Source: Lachnospiraceae bacterium
Lineage (GTDB): Bacteria > Bacillota > Clostridia > Lachnospirales > Lachnospiraceae
Length of the DNA: 64,000 bases
Reading direction: 5' to 3'
NCBI GenBank assembly: GCA_015056735.1
Contig: SVFT01000012.1
Span: 19,019-83,018 of the forward strand
Both the position numbers and the translations under genes were made by a program. Within the stretch, counting starts at the first letter, position 1, and the number at the start of each line of letters is the position of its first letter. This document shows, piece by piece, positions 1 through 10,029 of the stretch. The notes below the pieces were generated by a model. That model was not told where the DNA came from. It searched no databases and saw only the letters and a program-made list of their open reading frames with translations.

Positions 1-1249
1 CAAGAAGCCCCGTCGGTCTGATGACCTGCTCGGTCCGCAGGAGCTCATGCTCCTCTTCATACTCTGCCGGCGTCGCCGATACGAACAGCATCTGGTCGAT
101 ACGTTCTTCGAACTCTTCAAAGCAAAGCGGTCTGTTATCCAGCGCGGACGGCAGACGGAAGCCGTAATCCACAAGTGTTGTCTTACGCGACCGATCGCCG
201 AAGTACATCGCACGGATCTGCGGGATCGTCATATGCGACTCATCTATGATGATGAGATAATCGTTCTTAAAAAAGTCCATCAGACAATGAGGAGGTGTTC
301 CGGGCGCCATACCGCTCAAATGTCTGGAATAATTTTCAATGCCCGAGCAGAAGCCTGTCTCGCGGAGCATCTCAACGTCAAAGTTGGTACGCTCGGCAAT
401 ACGCTGCGCCTCAAGGAGCTTATCTTCTCCTTTAAAATAGCGCACACGTTCCTCAAGCTCTTCTTCGATCGTATCTGCGGCATGGCGGATCTTTTCCCAG
501 GGTACGACGTAATGACTGGCGGGAAAGATCGAGATATGCTGCAGTGTCGCATGTACCTTTCCTGTCAGGATCTCCACTTCCGAGATCCGATCGATCTCGG
601 ATCCGAAGAACTCCACGCGGATCAGATAGTCTCCGCCCTGCGCGGGATAGATCTCCAGTGTATCGCCCCGTACGCGAAAGTTCGCACGCTGGATGTCGAG
701 TTCATTACGCACATACTGCATCGCGATCAGCTCTTTGATCACGTCGTCGCGGTCTTTTTCCATGCCGGGACGGAGTGATACGACCATTCCCATATAGTCT
801 TCGGGACTGCCGAGTCCATAAATACACGAAACCGACGATACCACGATCACGTCGCGGCGTTCTGTCAGGGATGCGGTCGCGGACAGGCGCAGCTTATCGA
901 TCTCATCGTTGATCGAAGAGTCTTTTGCGATATAGGTATCGGAACTCGGCACATATGCCTCGGGCTGATAGTAGTCGTAGTAAGACACAAAATATTCAAC
1001 GGCGTTTTCCGGAAAGAATTCTTTCATCTCGCCGTAGAGCTGTCCCGCGAGGGTCTTGTTGTGGCTGATGATCAGCGTCGGCTTGTTTAAAGCCGCGATC
1101 ACGTTCGCCATCGTAAACGTCTTGCCCGATCCCGTCACGCCAAGCAGGGTCTCAAACTGGTTGCCCTGTTTGAAACCCTCAACGAGTTCTTTAATCGCCT
1201 GCGGCTGGTCGCCGGTCGGCTGAAATTCGGAGTGTAGTTTAAAATCCAT
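1..1249 (-). CDS. uvrB: UvrABC system protein B, 3' end cut off by the window
   Basis: This is the DNA-damage recognition helicase of nucleotide excision repair, which receives damaged DNA from UvrA and recruits UvrC. The reading frame starts at an ATG at 1249 ([19 protein letters not shown]), preceded by a GAGGAC ribosome site, and stays open to base 1, so about 416 residues of a roughly 660-residue family are present. The Walker A motif GVTGSGKT is near residue 40, and the [14 protein letters not shown] beta-hairpin region typical of UvrB is near residue 90. It lies 55 bp downstream of mfd on the same strand, so the two repair genes are probably cotranscribed. The C-terminal UVR domain is outside the window. 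Identification is secure. Confidence 0.97.
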   Translation of the reverse strand, partial: MDFKLHSEFQPTGDQPQAIKELVEGFKQGNQFETLLGVTGSGKTFTMANVIAALNKPTLIISHNKTLAGQLYGEMKEFFPENAVEYFVSYYDYYQPEAYVPSSDTYIAKDSSINDEIDKLRLSATASLTERRDVIVVSSVSCIYGLGSPEDYMGMVVSLRPGMEKDRDDVIKELIAMQYVRNELDIQRANFRVRGDTLEIYPAQGGDYLIRVEFFGSEIDRISEVEILTGKVHATLQHISIFPASHYVVPWEKIRHAADTIEEELEERVRYFKGEDKLLEAQRIAERTNFDVEMLRETGFCSGIENYSRHLSGMAPGTPPHCLMDFFKNDYLIIIDESHMTIPQIRAMYFGDRSRKTTLVDYGFRLPSALDNRPLCFEEFEERIDQMLFVSATPAEYEEEHELLRTEQVIRPTGLL

Positions 1250-1304
1250 CGGATCGTCCTCGCATAAATCTTAACACATCGAACATGACAACAGTATGTC
1301 CTGT

Positions 1305-4300
1305 TTACGGTTCGGGACTTAACAGTTCCCGCATCGTCTCCAAAAGTTCCTCCGTATCGGCAAGGAGCTTCTCGCCGTCCTTTTCCGGGATCCCGCTCTT
1401 ATGATAGCGATACGTCAGATACGGCGTCCCCTTTCCGGAAAACGTCAGTTTCTGCTTATACTTTCCAAGAAGGATCGGAAGCTGTTCCACGCGGATCGCC
1501 GCATCCTCCTTAAACGTAAAGGTCAACTGCTCGTTCTTGCCCTGCACGGAGGTAAAGTCGAGCGCGTGCGCTTTTCTCTTAATGAGCGCAATGCGAAGCA
1601 GGTTGCTTACGGGCGCAGGGATCTCCCCGAACCGGTCAAGCAGTTCTTCCTTCATATCCTCTGCTTCAGACGTTGTCTCGATCTCCGCGATCCTCTTGTA
1701 TATGTCAAGTTTTCTGATCTCATTTAAGATATAGCTTCCGGGTATGTAGGCATCAACATCAAGATCGACCTGCGTCTCAAACTCCGTGACGATCTCCTCG
1801 CCCTTCATCTTTTTGACCGCTTCCCCTAGCATCTTGCAGTACAGATCGTACCCGACGGCTTCCATGTGCCCGTGCTGGCGCTTGCCGAGAAGATTCCCCG
1901 CGCCGCGGATCTCAAGATCCCGCATAGCGATCTTAAAGCCGCTCCCAAGCTCTGTGAATTCCCGGATGGCCTGCAGCCTTTTCTCCGCAACTTCTTTGAG
2001 CATCTTGTCGCGCTTGTACATGAGAAAAGCGTATGCGTTACGATTAGACCGTCCGACACGTCCTCTCAGCTGGTAGAGCTGAGACAGGCCCATATTATCG
2101 GAATCATGGATGATCATCGTATTGACGTTGGAAATATCAAGACCCGTCTCAATGATCGTCGTGGAGACAAGCACATCGATCGTGCCGTCGATAAAATCAT
2201 ACATGATCTTTTCAAGCTGACGCTCCGGCATCTGTCCGTGCGCATAGGCAACGTTCGCCTCCGGCACGAGCTCGCCGAGTTTTGCCGCCACGTCCGCGAT
2301 ATTGTTCACACGGTTGTAGACGTAGTAGACCTGCCCGTTTCTCGCAAGCTCCCTTGTGATGGCCTCGCGGACCATCTCGTCATTGTACTCACATACGAAA
2401 GTCTGGATCGGCATACGCTCGCCCGGCGCTTCCTCCAGAACGCTCATATCGCGGATCCCGACAAGGCTCATATGGAGCGTACGCGGGATCGGGGTCGCGG
2501 ACAGCGCAAGTACGTCGATATTTTCTTTGAGCTGTTTGATCTTCTCTTTATGTGCTACGCCAAAACGCTGCTCTTCATCGATGATGAGGAGCCCGAGGTC
2601 TTTAAACGCGACATCCTTGGACAGTACGCGGTGCGTTCCGATCACGATATCCACAAGACCTTTCTTCAGATCCTCGATCGTCTTTTTCTGCTCCGAAGGC
2701 GTGCGGAATCTGGAGAGCATGTCGATACGCACGGGAAAGTCCTTCATGCGCTGCGTAAATGTATTGTAGTGCTGCTGCGCAAGGATCGTTGTCGGCACAA
2801 GGAACACGACCTGCTTGCCGTTTTGAAGTGCCTTAAACGCGGCGCGGATCGCGACCTCTGTCTTGCCGTATCCGACGTCGCCGCAGATCAGGCGGTCCAT
2901 GCTCTTGTCGCTCTCCATGTCGCGCTTGGTATCCGCGATGGCATTCAGCTGATCCTCCGTCTCCTCAAACGGAAACGTCTCCTCAAACTCCCTCTGCCAG
3001 ATCGTATCCTTGTCAAAACGATACCCGGCATGCTGCTGCCTCGCCGCATAGAGCTTTACAAGGTCCTGCGCAATCTCCATTGTCGCTTCGCGCGCTTTGG
3101 ACTTGGTCCTGGACCATTCCTGTGTACCAAGCTTGCTAAGCTTAGGCTTCTTTGCTTCAGACGATCCGTATTTTTGGATCGCGTCAAAAGAGCTGGCCAG
3201 AATATAAAGATTCCCGCCGTCCCTGTATTCGATCTTCATGTAGTCTTTGACGACATGATCCATCTCGACCTTCTCGATGCCTCTGTACACACCGAGACCG
3301 TGATTTTCATGGACCACATAATCACCGACATGGAGCTCGGCAAAGTCACGGATCCGGTCTCCCGCATATTTCTTACGCGGCCGTTTCTTCTTGCGCTCCT
3401 TTTCAAAAATGTCGCCTTCCGACAGGATCACATATTTGATGAGCGGATAGACGAATCCTTTATTGATATGCCCATAGGAGACCATGATCTCACCGGGCTG
3501 GATCTCACGTTCCGGATTGTCCGTATAGAAAGCGGCCAGTTCACGCTCGGACAGATCCTTCGCCAGGCGCCCCGCGCGCGTTCTGGAACCGGATAAAAGA
3601 AGGACACGGTACTTTTCCTTTTTATAACGCGCAAGATCACGGATCAGTCCTTCAAAATCACTGTTATATGACGCGATACTCCGCGTTTCGATCGCATACG
3701 TACCGATCGCTTTAACAAGCGGATTCTTTGTAAATACGGAAGATACGGATACTGCATGATACGCCTGTAGCATCGCACATGTCTCTTCCACGGTTTTTAG
3801 AAGTAATGCCTGGCCCGGAAGCGCGTACCCCTTTTCCAGACGCTGCTTCATGCTCTCCGTAAACTCGAGCGTGATCGCATCGCCGTGCTCTTTGAGTCTT
3901 TGCGGCTCATCCAGACACAGGATCGTCTCCTTCGGATCAAAAAACGAAAGGAACGACTCCTTCTCGTCGCAAAAATACGTCAGATAGCTTTCCAGGTTCG
4001 CAAGCGATCTGCTTTCCTGAAGCTGCTCGGTAAGTTCCCTTGTCTGCTCGCGGATACGGAACGCCGCCTCCGTCTGAAACGTATCGCGAAGCCGCTTCTC
4101 GGCAGCGGTCGCATCTTTTGTAAGGCGGGCAAGTCCCTTCTGCAGCACATCACTTGTCAGGACCAGCTCCGTTGCCGGATATACGGATACGGATGAGAGT
4201 TCTTCCACCGAACGCTGGCTCTCCACATCAAAACTTCGAAGCGAATCGATCTCATCACCCCAGAGTTCAAGCCTGTACGGGTTCTCTTCCGTCAGATCGA

Positions 4301-4841
4301 ATATATCGATGATGCCGCCGCGGACCGCAAACTGTCCGGGTACCTCCACCTGGTAGACTTTCTCATAGCCTGCTGCCACGAGCTTCGCGGAAAGCTCATC
4401 TTCCGAAACGCTGCGCCCTTTTTGCAGACGGACGATCTGCGCACGGAGCGAGTCAAGCGGGGCCGCAAGCGCCTGCAGCGCATCAAACGTTGTCACGATC
4501 GTCGTCGGCACCCCTTCCAGAATGCGGCGAAGCACGCGCATACGCTCGATCGTCAGCTTATTGCCGTGAATATCCGCCTGATAGAAGATCATATCCTTGG
4601 CAGGATAAGAAACGACATTCCTGTCATAAATGCGCGTATCTTCCAGGATCTCATTTACGCGGATATCGTTAAAAGTAACGATGATCTTATATTTAAAACC
4701 ATCGCTCAGTCCGCAAAACATATGCAGTTTTTGAGAATCCACACAGCCGTTCACATTGATGTTCCCGGTCTTTTTTAAAAGAAGCTGCCGGATCTCGTCA
4801 AATTCCCCGATCTCATGAAGCGGGGCCGTAAGTGCTCTCAC
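1305..4841 (-). CDS. mfd: Transcription-repair coupling factor Mfd
   Basis: Mfd removes RNA polymerase stalled at lesions and recruits UvrA. The 1178 residues match the usual family length. In order there are a UvrB-like N-terminal module, a CarD-like RNA polymerase interaction domain around residue 500 (motif VGDYVVHENHGLGVYRG), an SF2 translocase with Walker A GDVGYGKTEVA near residue 650, the DEEQ box (IIDEEQRFG) and the Q-rich helicase block GLSQLYQLRGRVGRS. The C-terminal TRCF domain follows. The start is a GTG at 4841 that overlaps the pth stop codon as GTGA, indicating translational coupling. The gene order pth-mfd-uvrB is consistent with a single repair/translation operon. Confidence 0.97.
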   Translation of the reverse strand: MRALTAPLHEIGEFDEIRQLLLKKTGNINVNGCVDSQKLHMFCGLSDGFKYKIIVTFNDIRVNEILEDTRIYDRNVVSYPAKDMIFYQADIHGNKLTIERMRVLRRILEGVPTTIVTTFDALQALAAPLDSLRAQIVRLQKGRSVSEDELSAKLVAAGYEKVYQVEVPGQFAVRGGIIDIFDLTEENPYRLELWGDEIDSLRSFDVESQRSVEELSSVSVYPATELVLTSDVLQKGLARLTKDATAAEKRLRDTFQTEAAFRIREQTRELTEQLQESRSLANLESYLTYFCDEKESFLSFFDPKETILCLDEPQRLKEHGDAITLEFTESMKQRLEKGYALPGQALLLKTVEETCAMLQAYHAVSVSSVFTKNPLVKAIGTYAIETRSIASYNSDFEGLIRDLARYKKEKYRVLLLSGSRTRAGRLAKDLSERELAAFYTDNPEREIQPGEIMVSYGHINKGFVYPLIKYVILSEGDIFEKERKKKRPRKKYAGDRIRDFAELHVGDYVVHENHGLGVYRGIEKVEMDHVVKDYMKIEYRDGGNLYILASSFDAIQKYGSSEAKKPKLSKLGTQEWSRTKSKAREATMEIAQDLVKLYAARQQHAGYRFDKDTIWQREFEETFPFEETEDQLNAIADTKRDMESDKSMDRLICGDVGYGKTEVAIRAAFKALQNGKQVVFLVPTTILAQQHYNTFTQRMKDFPVRIDMLSRFRTPSEQKKTIEDLKKGLVDIVIGTHRVLSKDVAFKDLGLLIIDEEQRFGVAHKEKIKQLKENIDVLALSATPIPRTLHMSLVGIRDMSVLEEAPGERMPIQTFVCEYNDEMVREAITRELARNGQVYYVYNRVNNIADVAAKLGELVPEANVAYAHGQMPERQLEKIMYDFIDGTIDVLVSTTIIETGLDISNVNTMIIHDSDNMGLSQLYQLRGRVGRSNRNAYAFLMYKRDKMLKEVAEKRLQAIREFTELGSGFKIAMRDLEIRGAGNLLGKRQHGHMEAVGYDLYCKMLGEAVKKMKGEEIVTEFETQVDLDVDAYIPGSYILNEIRKLDIYKRIAEIETTSEAEDMKEELLDRFGEIPAPVSNLLRIALIKRKAHALDFTSVQGKNEQLTFTFKEDAAIRVEQLPILLGKYKQKLTFSGKGTPYLTYRYHKSGIPEKDGEKLLADTEELLETMRELLSPEP

Positions 4842-5422
4842 TCTGCCTCTCCCTGCTTTTCTTTCCGATTATATTCATTCATGGCTTCATCGATCTCGCC
4901 GTTCAGGATCAGGCGGACCGCCTCTGTTGCCTTCTTTGCGCTCTCGCGAAGCGTCTTTTTCTCATCGTCCGTAAAATGGCCGAGCACATAGTCCGCAAGA
5001 TCGTATCCCTTGGGCTTCTCGCCGATGCCGATCTTGATCCTGGGAAATACATCCCCGACATGGCTGATGATATTCTTGATCCCGTTATGGCCGCCCGCGC
5101 TTCCCTTCTTGCGGATGCGAAGCTGTCCGACCGGCATACTGGTATCATCGTAGATCACAAGGATCTCCGTCTTGGGGTCTGTCTTATAATAATCCGTCAC
5201 TTCCCTTACACTCTCACCGCTTAAATTCATATAGGTAAGGGGCTTTACAAGAATGACTTTGCGCCCGTCGATCACGCCTTTGCCAATGATCGCCTTATGC
5301 TTCTTTTCAAGGATATCGATGCCGTATGCATCCGCGATCGCATCGACTGTCAGGTAGCCGACGTTGTGCCTTGTATTCTGATATTCTCTGCCCGGATTCC
5401 CGAGTCCGATGATGATAAACAT
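4838..5422 (-). CDS. pth: Peptidyl-tRNA hydrolase
   Basis: The enzyme cleaves the ester bond of peptidyl-tRNA released from stalled ribosomes and recycles tRNA in the cytoplasm. At 194 residues it has normal length. The N-terminal block GLGNPGREYQNTRHNVGY contains the catalytic His of the Pth family, KPLTYMNLSGESV follows, and VIYDDTSMPVGQLRI with GSAGGHNGIKNI forms the conserved C-terminal half. The ATG at 5422 is preceded by a GGAGG site. Its 3' end overlaps the mfd GTG by four bases. Upstream lies the spoVG terminator, so pth should have its own promoter. Confidence 0.97.
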   Translation of the reverse strand: MFIIIGLGNPGREYQNTRHNVGYLTVDAIADAYGIDILEKKHKAIIGKGVIDGRKVILVKPLTYMNLSGESVREVTDYYKTDPKTEILVIYDDTSMPVGQLRIRKKGSAGGHNGIKNIISHVGDVFPRIKIGIGEKPKGYDLADYVLGHFTDDEKKTLRESAKKATEAVRLILNGEIDEAMNEYNRKEKQGEAE

Positions 5423-5445
5423 TTCACGCCTCCGATTCTTCTCTA

Positions 5446-5474
5446 ACGATAACAGAGAAAAAGGACCGCGTAAA
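5446..5474 (-). promoter_or_regulatory. Possible promoter of pth-mfd-uvrB, overlapping the spoVG terminator
   Basis: On the minus strand TTTACG (5474-5469) and TATCGT (5451-5446) are 17 bp apart, with TG one base before the -10. The -35 lies in the loop and arm of the terminator that ends the spoVG transcript. The match is only moderate and is assigned because pth needs a start between the terminator and its ribosome site. Confidence 0.4.
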
Positions 5475-5487
5475 GCGATCCTTTTTA
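5458..5487. terminator. Bidirectional intrinsic terminator after spoVG
   Basis: A 7-bp stem (GGACCGC at 5463-5469 with GCGATCC at 5475-5481, one G-U pair) has a 5-base loop and is flanked by an A-run on the left and a T-run on the right. On the minus strand it follows the spoVG stop codon. Confidence 0.8.
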
Positions 5488-5493
5488 TTTGGG

Positions 5494-5769
5494 TTATTCT
5501 GTTTCATCAGGTTCATTCAGCGTTTTCTCATAATTCTCAAGAATGATCGACTGAATGGCTTCTCTTGTCTGTGAGTTGATCGGGTGTGCGATATCCCTGT
5601 ATTCCCCGTCCGCAGCCTTCTTGCTCGGCATCGCGATAAACAGGCCCTTCTCTCCTTCTATGACTTTGATGTCATGCACTACAAATTCATTATCGAGTGT
5701 GATCGAAACGATCGCCTTCATCTTACCTTCTTTTGCAACTTTTCTCACACGTACATCCGTAATTTTCAC
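5494..5769 (-). CDS. spoVG: SpoVG family RNA-binding regulator
   Basis: SpoVG is a small global regulator that binds nucleic acid, first named for a stage V sporulation role but widespread in non-sporulating Firmicutes. The 91-residue protein shows the family hallmarks: N-terminal [11 protein letters not shown], central [20 protein letters not shown] and the [15 protein letters not shown] block. The start is a GTG at 5769 with a GGGGG ribosome site nine bases upstream. It begins 24 bp after the glgD stop, so it is probably the last gene of a glgC-glgD-spoVG transcript. A strong terminator follows. Its presence does not by itself prove that the organism sporulates. Confidence 0.95.
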   Translation of the reverse strand: MKITDVRVRKVAKEGKMKAIVSITLDNEFVVHDIKVIEGEKGLFIAMPSKKAADGEYRDIAHPINSQTREAIQSIILENYEKTLNEPDETE

Positions 5770-5793
5770 TACGCCATACCCCCTGAATCTTCG

Positions 5794-6912
5794 TTAGAAT
5801 GCATATCTCACGTTCTTTTCCACTACGATCTTGGTGCTGTCATCGCCCCGGAAGAAAGAATTGGCCGGGATCGTTCCGTGACTCTCCACGATACAGTTCT
5901 CGATCTGCGTATTGTCTCCGATGTAAACATCATTCAGAATAATGGAGTTCTTGATCACGCAGTTGTTTCCGATGAACGAATTGCTGAATACCAATGAATC
6001 CTCGACAACACCGTTCACGATGCAGCCGTTGGAGATCAGGCTGTTGCGCACGTTGGCGCCGTGATTGTATTTTGCCGGCGGGTAATCATCCACCTTGGAG
6101 TAGATATCGGGATACTCCCTGAAGAAATAGTCCCTGACATCCGCTCGCAAAAAGTCCATATTGGTCTCGTAATAGTCTTCTACGGAAGCGATATTCTTCC
6201 AGTAATTATGGATCTTATATCCGTAGACCCTCTTAATGTCCTTATAACGGATCACGATATCATTGACAAAATCATATCTGTCTTCTTCCGCACACTTTTC
6301 AATGAGCTCAATGAGCTGGCGGCGGCGGATCACGTAGATCCCGCAGGAGACTGTCTGAGACTTCGCCACGATCGGCTTTTCTTCGAATTCCTCAATGCGG
6401 AATTCTTCGTTCATCCGAAGCGTACCGTAGCGTTCCAGTCCGGACTTTGAATCCATGTCCTTGCATACCACGGTGATATCCGCCTTCTTTGCGATGTGGT
6501 ATTCAAGGAGCTTGTTATAATCCATCTTATAGATGCAGTCGCCGGATGCGATGATCGCGTACGGTTCATGGCTGCTCTTCAGATAATCGATGTTCTGGTA
6601 GATGGCATCTGCCGTCCCCCGGTACCATGACGAGTTGTCGGAGGTCACCGCCGGTGTGAAAACGTACAGACCGCCCTGTTTACGTCCGAAGTCCCACCAT
6701 TTTGCCGAGCTTAAATGATCGTTTAAGCTCCTTGCGTTGTACTGTGTGAAAACAGCCACCTTCTGAATATGGGAATTGGACATATTGCTGAGCGCAAAAT
6801 CGATCGCACGATAGTTGCCTGCGATAGGCATGGCCGAGATCGCGCGTTTCTGCGTCAGTTCTCTCATTCTTTTATTATTTCCGCCTGCTAAAACGATTCC
6901 GATCGCTCTCAT
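5794..6912 (-). CDS. glgD: Glucose-1-phosphate adenylyltransferase, GlgD subunit
   Basis: GlgD is the partner subunit of GlgC in Firmicutes ADP-glucose pyrophosphorylase, which makes ADP-glucose for glycogen synthesis. The 372 residues have an N-terminal nucleotidyltransferase fold with a relaxed nucleotide loop ([12 protein letters not shown]) instead of the GGxGxRL loop of catalytic subunits. The C-terminal left-handed beta-helix has repeats such as [12 protein letters not shown] and [18 protein letters not shown]. The start ATG at 6912 overlaps the glgC stop by four bases, indicating coupled translation and equal amounts of both subunits. Confidence 0.94.
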   Translation of the reverse strand: MRAIGIVLAGGNNKRMRELTQKRAISAMPIAGNYRAIDFALSNMSNSHIQKVAVFTQYNARSLNDHLSSAKWWDFGRKQGGLYVFTPAVTSDNSSWYRGTADAIYQNIDYLKSSHEPYAIIASGDCIYKMDYNKLLEYHIAKKADITVVCKDMDSKSGLERYGTLRMNEEFRIEEFEEKPIVAKSQTVSCGIYVIRRRQLIELIEKCAEEDRYDFVNDIVIRYKDIKRVYGYKIHNYWKNIASVEDYYETNMDFLRADVRDYFFREYPDIYSKVDDYPPAKYNHGANVRNSLISNGCIVNGVVEDSLVFSNSFIGNNCVIKNSIILNDVYIGDNTQIENCIVESHGTIPANSFFRGDDSTKIVVEKNVRYAF

Positions 6913-8183
6913 GCCTTGTCACCTGCCTTTATCAAAGTCTTACCGCTTCCCAGATAGGCATTCGGATAATCCTCAGCAGTCGTAATGCCGGAAACCACAG
7001 AGTTCTTGCCAACCTTAACGCCCGGCGGGATCACACTTTTCTCACCGATGGTCACAAGGCCGTGATTATAGATGCCGGGATCCGTCTCATTCTCAACCTC
7101 GTCGCCCCATCCAAGGAGCACATGATCGCCGACCGTCACATCTTCTGCTATGATCGCCTTATTGAGCTCCGCTCCCTCACCGATCGACGCGCGGTTCATG
7201 ATGATGGAGTCACGTACGACGGCATCTTTTCCGACTGTAACGCCGCAGCCGATGACGGAGTTGTATACCTTGCCGTAAATCGTGGAACCTTTGCCGATGA
7301 TGCTTTTCTCAACGACATTATCGGGCCCCAGATACTGCGGCGGCATACATTCGTTCTTGGTATAGATCTTCCAGTATTCTTCGTACAGGTTGAACTCCGG
7401 AATGATATCGATCAGCTCCATGTTCGATTCCCAATAGGAATTGAGCGTTCCGACATCCTTCCAGTAACCGTTGAACTCGTAAGCAAACATCGGCGCACCG
7501 TTTTTGAAGCAGTGCGGGATCAGATGCTTGCCAAAGTCAAGCGCCGGCTGGTCCGCCAGTTTGATCAGCGCCTCTTTGAGCGTCTTCCAGTTAAATATGT
7601 AAATACCCATTGAAGCAAGGTTGCTCCTCGGGTTCTCCGGCTTCTCCTCAAAATCAAGGATCTTCCGGTTCATATCGGTGATAACGATACCGAATCGTTT
7701 TGCTTCTTCATAAGGAACCGGCATGGCCGCGATCGTAACCTCGGCGCCATTTGCCTTGTGTGCATCCAGCATGACCTCATAGTCCATTTTATAGATATGA
7801 TCGCCGGATAGGATCAGAACATAGTCGGGATTATACGTTTCCATATAATCAATATTCTGATAGATCGCATTTGCGGTACCTGTGTACCACTCGCTGTTCG
7901 TACTCTTTTCATACGGTGGCAGGATGGTCACGCCACCGATGTTTCGGTCAAGATCCCACGGGATGCCGATCCCGATATGGGTATTGAGCCGCAGTGGCTG
8001 GTACTGCGTCAGAACACCGACTGTGTCGATGCCGGAGTTAATGCAATTGCTCAGCGGGAAATCAATGATCCTGTACTTCCCACCGAACGCAACGGCAGGT
8101 TTCGCAACTTTGCTCGTCAGAACACCGAGCCTGCTCCCCTGACCGCCCGCAAGCAGCATGGCAATCATTTCTTTCTTAATCAT
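6909..8183 (-). CDS. glgC: Glucose-1-phosphate adenylyltransferase, catalytic subunit
   Basis: This is the committed step of glycogen synthesis: glucose-1-phosphate plus ATP gives ADP-glucose and pyrophosphate. The 424 residues begin [20 protein letters not shown], with the intact GGxGSRLG nucleotide loop, and continue with [19 protein letters not shown] and [11 protein letters not shown] of the catalytic domain. A beta-helix C-terminus follows. The frame is open for 22 more codons upstream, but the ATG at 8183 has AAAGGGG about ten bases before it and fits the family start. The gene is the first of glgC-glgD-spoVG and diverges from murC. Confidence 0.95.
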   Translation of the reverse strand: MIKKEMIAMLLAGGQGSRLGVLTSKVAKPAVAFGGKYRIIDFPLSNCINSGIDTVGVLTQYQPLRLNTHIGIGIPWDLDRNIGGVTILPPYEKSTNSEWYTGTANAIYQNIDYMETYNPDYVLILSGDHIYKMDYEVMLDAHKANGAEVTIAAMPVPYEEAKRFGIVITDMNRKILDFEEKPENPRSNLASMGIYIFNWKTLKEALIKLADQPALDFGKHLIPHCFKNGAPMFAYEFNGYWKDVGTLNSYWESNMELIDIIPEFNLYEEYWKIYTKNECMPPQYLGPDNVVEKSIIGKGSTIYGKVYNSVIGCGVTVGKDAVVRDSIIMNRASIGEGAELNKAIIAEDVTVGDHVLLGWGDEVENETDPGIYNHGLVTIGEKSVIPPGVKVGKNSVVSGITTAEDYPNAYLGSGKTLIKAGDKA

Positions 8184-8319
8184 AATGTCTGTCCCCTTTG
8201 CAAGTCTGAAATCTATAATGGATCTCTTTGTCATAGACAATATAAGCATACCATATTTTTATTTCCGAGAAAATATTTTTACTGAAAATATGTAGTAGAA
8301 TTCTCTTTTTTTCATACAC

Positions 8320-8348
8320 TTTATTTTTTCATGCAATATGCTTATAAT
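8320..8348 (+). promoter_or_regulatory. Probable promoter of murC
   Basis: A perfect TATAAT at 8343-8348 is preceded, 17 bp upstream, by TTTATT (8320-8325), a weak -35. The -10 ends 25 bp before the murC start codon and lies in the 190-bp divergent gap between glgC and murC. Confidence 0.55.
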
Positions 8349-8373
8349 GAAAGGCACGCGGAGGATTAATACA

Positions 8374-9750
8374 ATGTACGAAATTCATTTTGATAAGCCT
8401 GTACACGTTCATTTTATGGGGATTGGCGGCATCAGCATGAGCGGAATCGCCGAGATCCTTTTGAATGAAGGTTTTACGGTCTCCGGTTCCGACAGGGCGA
8501 AAAGCGTTCTGACAGAGACACTGGAAGCACAGGGCGTTCAAATCTTCTATAAACAGATCGCATCCAATATCACGGACGATATCGACCTCGTTGTGTATTC
8601 GGCAGCGATCGCCAAGGATAATCCGGAGCTCCTTGCTGCCATCGAGCAGAATATTCCGACTCTGACTAGAGCAGAACTTCTCGGTCAGATCATGAAGAAC
8701 TACGACATGCCGATCGCCATCAGCGGCACGCATGGAAAGACCACAACAACATCCATGGTATCCGAAGTGCTCATGAAGGCAGAGACGGATCCGACGCTCT
8801 CGATCGGCGGTATGCTCCCTTCGATCGGCGGCAACATCCGGATCGGCAAGTCCGAATACTTTGTGACGGAGGCCTGTGAATATACCAACAGCTTCTTAAG
8901 CTTTTTCCCTAAGATCAGCCTGATCCTGAACGTGGAAGAAGACCACCTGGATTTCTTTAAAGACATCCATGACATTCGTGCTTCGTTCCACCGTTTTGCA
9001 AAGCTCCTTCCGGCGGATGGGACGCTGATCATCAACGGCGATATGGATGGTTTTGATGTGATCACGGAAGGGATCGGGTGCAAGATCGTCACATTCGGCG
9101 AGAAGCCAGCTGATACCTATTATTATACAGACCTTGCTTTTGATGCATCTGCGCATGCATCGTTTACACTGCACAGTCCTTTGGAAGATGCGCATATCAC
9201 GCTGTCCGTTCCAGGCAAGCACAATGTGCTGAATGCAATGGCAGCCATCGCACTCTCCGACAGACTCGGCCTTCCGAGAAAGATCTCGCTTGCCGCAGTT
9301 TCTTCCTTTAAAGGAACGGAAAGACGGTTCGAGCATAAAGGTAAGATCGGTGGGATCACGATCATCGATGATTACGCGCATCATCCTACTGAGATCCGCG
9401 CGACTCTCGAGGCAGCGCTGAAGACCGAGCACAAGACGCTCTGGTGCGTATTCCAGCCGCACACCTATACGAGAACGAAGGCGTTCCTGGATGATTTTGC
9501 AAAGGCTTTGTCTCTTGCGGATCATGTAGTCCTTGCTGACATCTATGCTGCCCGTGAGAAAAATACGATTGGCATTTCCTCCAAGGACCTGGCGGAAAAG
9601 ATAGCCGCGCTTGGTAAGCCCTGCTCCTATTTTCCCTCGTTTGACGAGATTGAAAATTTTTTACTGGAAAAATGTTCGTCGGGTGATTTGTTGATAACTA
9701 TGGGTGCCGGTGATGTTTATAAAATCGGTGAAAACCTGCTCGGTAAATGA
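8374..9750 (+). CDS. murC: UDP-N-acetylmuramate--L-alanine ligase
   Basis: MurC adds the first amino acid of the peptidoglycan stem peptide to UDP-MurNAc in the cytoplasm. The 458-residue protein starts with VHFMGIGGISMSGIAE (UDP-binding N-domain). It carries the Mur ligase ATP loop SGTHGKTTTTSM near residue 110, and GTERRFEHKG with IDDYAHHPTEI in the C-terminal domain. I chose the ATG at 8374 over an in-frame ATG twelve codons upstream because it has CGGAGGA at the right spacing and matches the family N-terminus. It stands alone between a promoter and a terminator. Confidence 0.96.
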   Translation: MYEIHFDKPVHVHFMGIGGISMSGIAEILLNEGFTVSGSDRAKSVLTETLEAQGVQIFYKQIASNITDDIDLVVYSAAIAKDNPELLAAIEQNIPTLTRAELLGQIMKNYDMPIAISGTHGKTTTTSMVSEVLMKAETDPTLSIGGMLPSIGGNIRIGKSEYFVTEACEYTNSFLSFFPKISLILNVEEDHLDFFKDIHDIRASFHRFAKLLPADGTLIINGDMDGFDVITEGIGCKIVTFGEKPADTYYYTDLAFDASAHASFTLHSPLEDAHITLSVPGKHNVLNAMAAIALSDRLGLPRKISLAAVSSFKGTERRFEHKGKIGGITIIDDYAHHPTEIRATLEAALKTEHKTLWCVFQPHTYTRTKAFLDDFAKALSLADHVVLADIYAAREKNTIGISSKDLAEKIAALGKPCSYFPSFDEIENFLLEKCSSGDLLITMGAGDVYKIGENLLGK

Positions 9751-9752
9751 TC

Positions 9753-9915
9753 TTGTCCACAATATCCACATTTTGATACCGTTTCGGCGGCATCTGAAAT
9801 GTGGATATTTCTTTTTTCCGGACCGCTCCCTTGCATCTCGTTAAAAAACGGCGTTCACAAGTGTCCGGGCAGCATGTTCCGTACATCGAAATCCACAATT
9901 TCCACACTATCCACA
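9753..9915. promoter_or_regulatory. Cluster of DnaA-box-like sites upstream of primosome genes
   Basis: Measured against TTATCCACA, four nonamers match at 8 of 9 positions: TTGTCCACA (9753-9761), ATATCCACA (9762-9770), ATATCCACA on the minus strand (9800-9808) and CTATCCACA (9907-9915). Two more match at 7 of 9: AAATCCACA (9889-9897) and ATTTCCACA (9898-9906). Two of the sites are also the arms of the murC terminator hairpin. They lie upstream of the DnaD-like/DnaC-like operon, so DnaA control of these genes is the natural inference. The consensus is established; the function here is not shown. Confidence 0.5.
9762..9816 (+). terminator. Intrinsic terminator after murC
   Basis: A 13-base arm beginning AATATCCACATTT pairs with AAATGTGGATATT near 9797-9809 around a long loop. 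A T-rich run (TCTTTTTT) follows on the plus strand. The long loop is unusual, and part of each arm doubles as a DnaA-box-like sequence. Confidence 0.6.
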
Positions 9916-9982
9916 ATGCCCGCAAACCCGCATAAACACTGGCTTTTCGGCAAATTTTTCGGTTTCATTTTGCAGATTCATA

Positions 9983-9991
9983 TGCTATACT
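9983..9991 (+). promoter_or_regulatory. Extended -10 promoter of the DnaD-like operon
   Basis: TGCTATACT (TG at 9983, hexamer 9986-9991) matches the extended -10 pattern. It lies 38 bp before the ATG at 10030. No good -35 is visible, which is common with an extended -10. Confidence 0.55.
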
Positions 9992-10029
9992 TTTCTTGCT
10001 TTGAAAATACTATGAATTTGGGTGGACCT

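Noticed and set aside
1866..3596. 576-codon plus-strand frame inside mfd
   Set aside because: Antisense shadow of a well-identified gene; low-complexity His/Arg/Asp composition typical of reverse frames.
9799..10029. N-terminal extension of the DnaD-like protein
   Set aside because: It covers the terminator, DnaA-box cluster and promoter; the ATG at 10030 has the ribosome site and family start.
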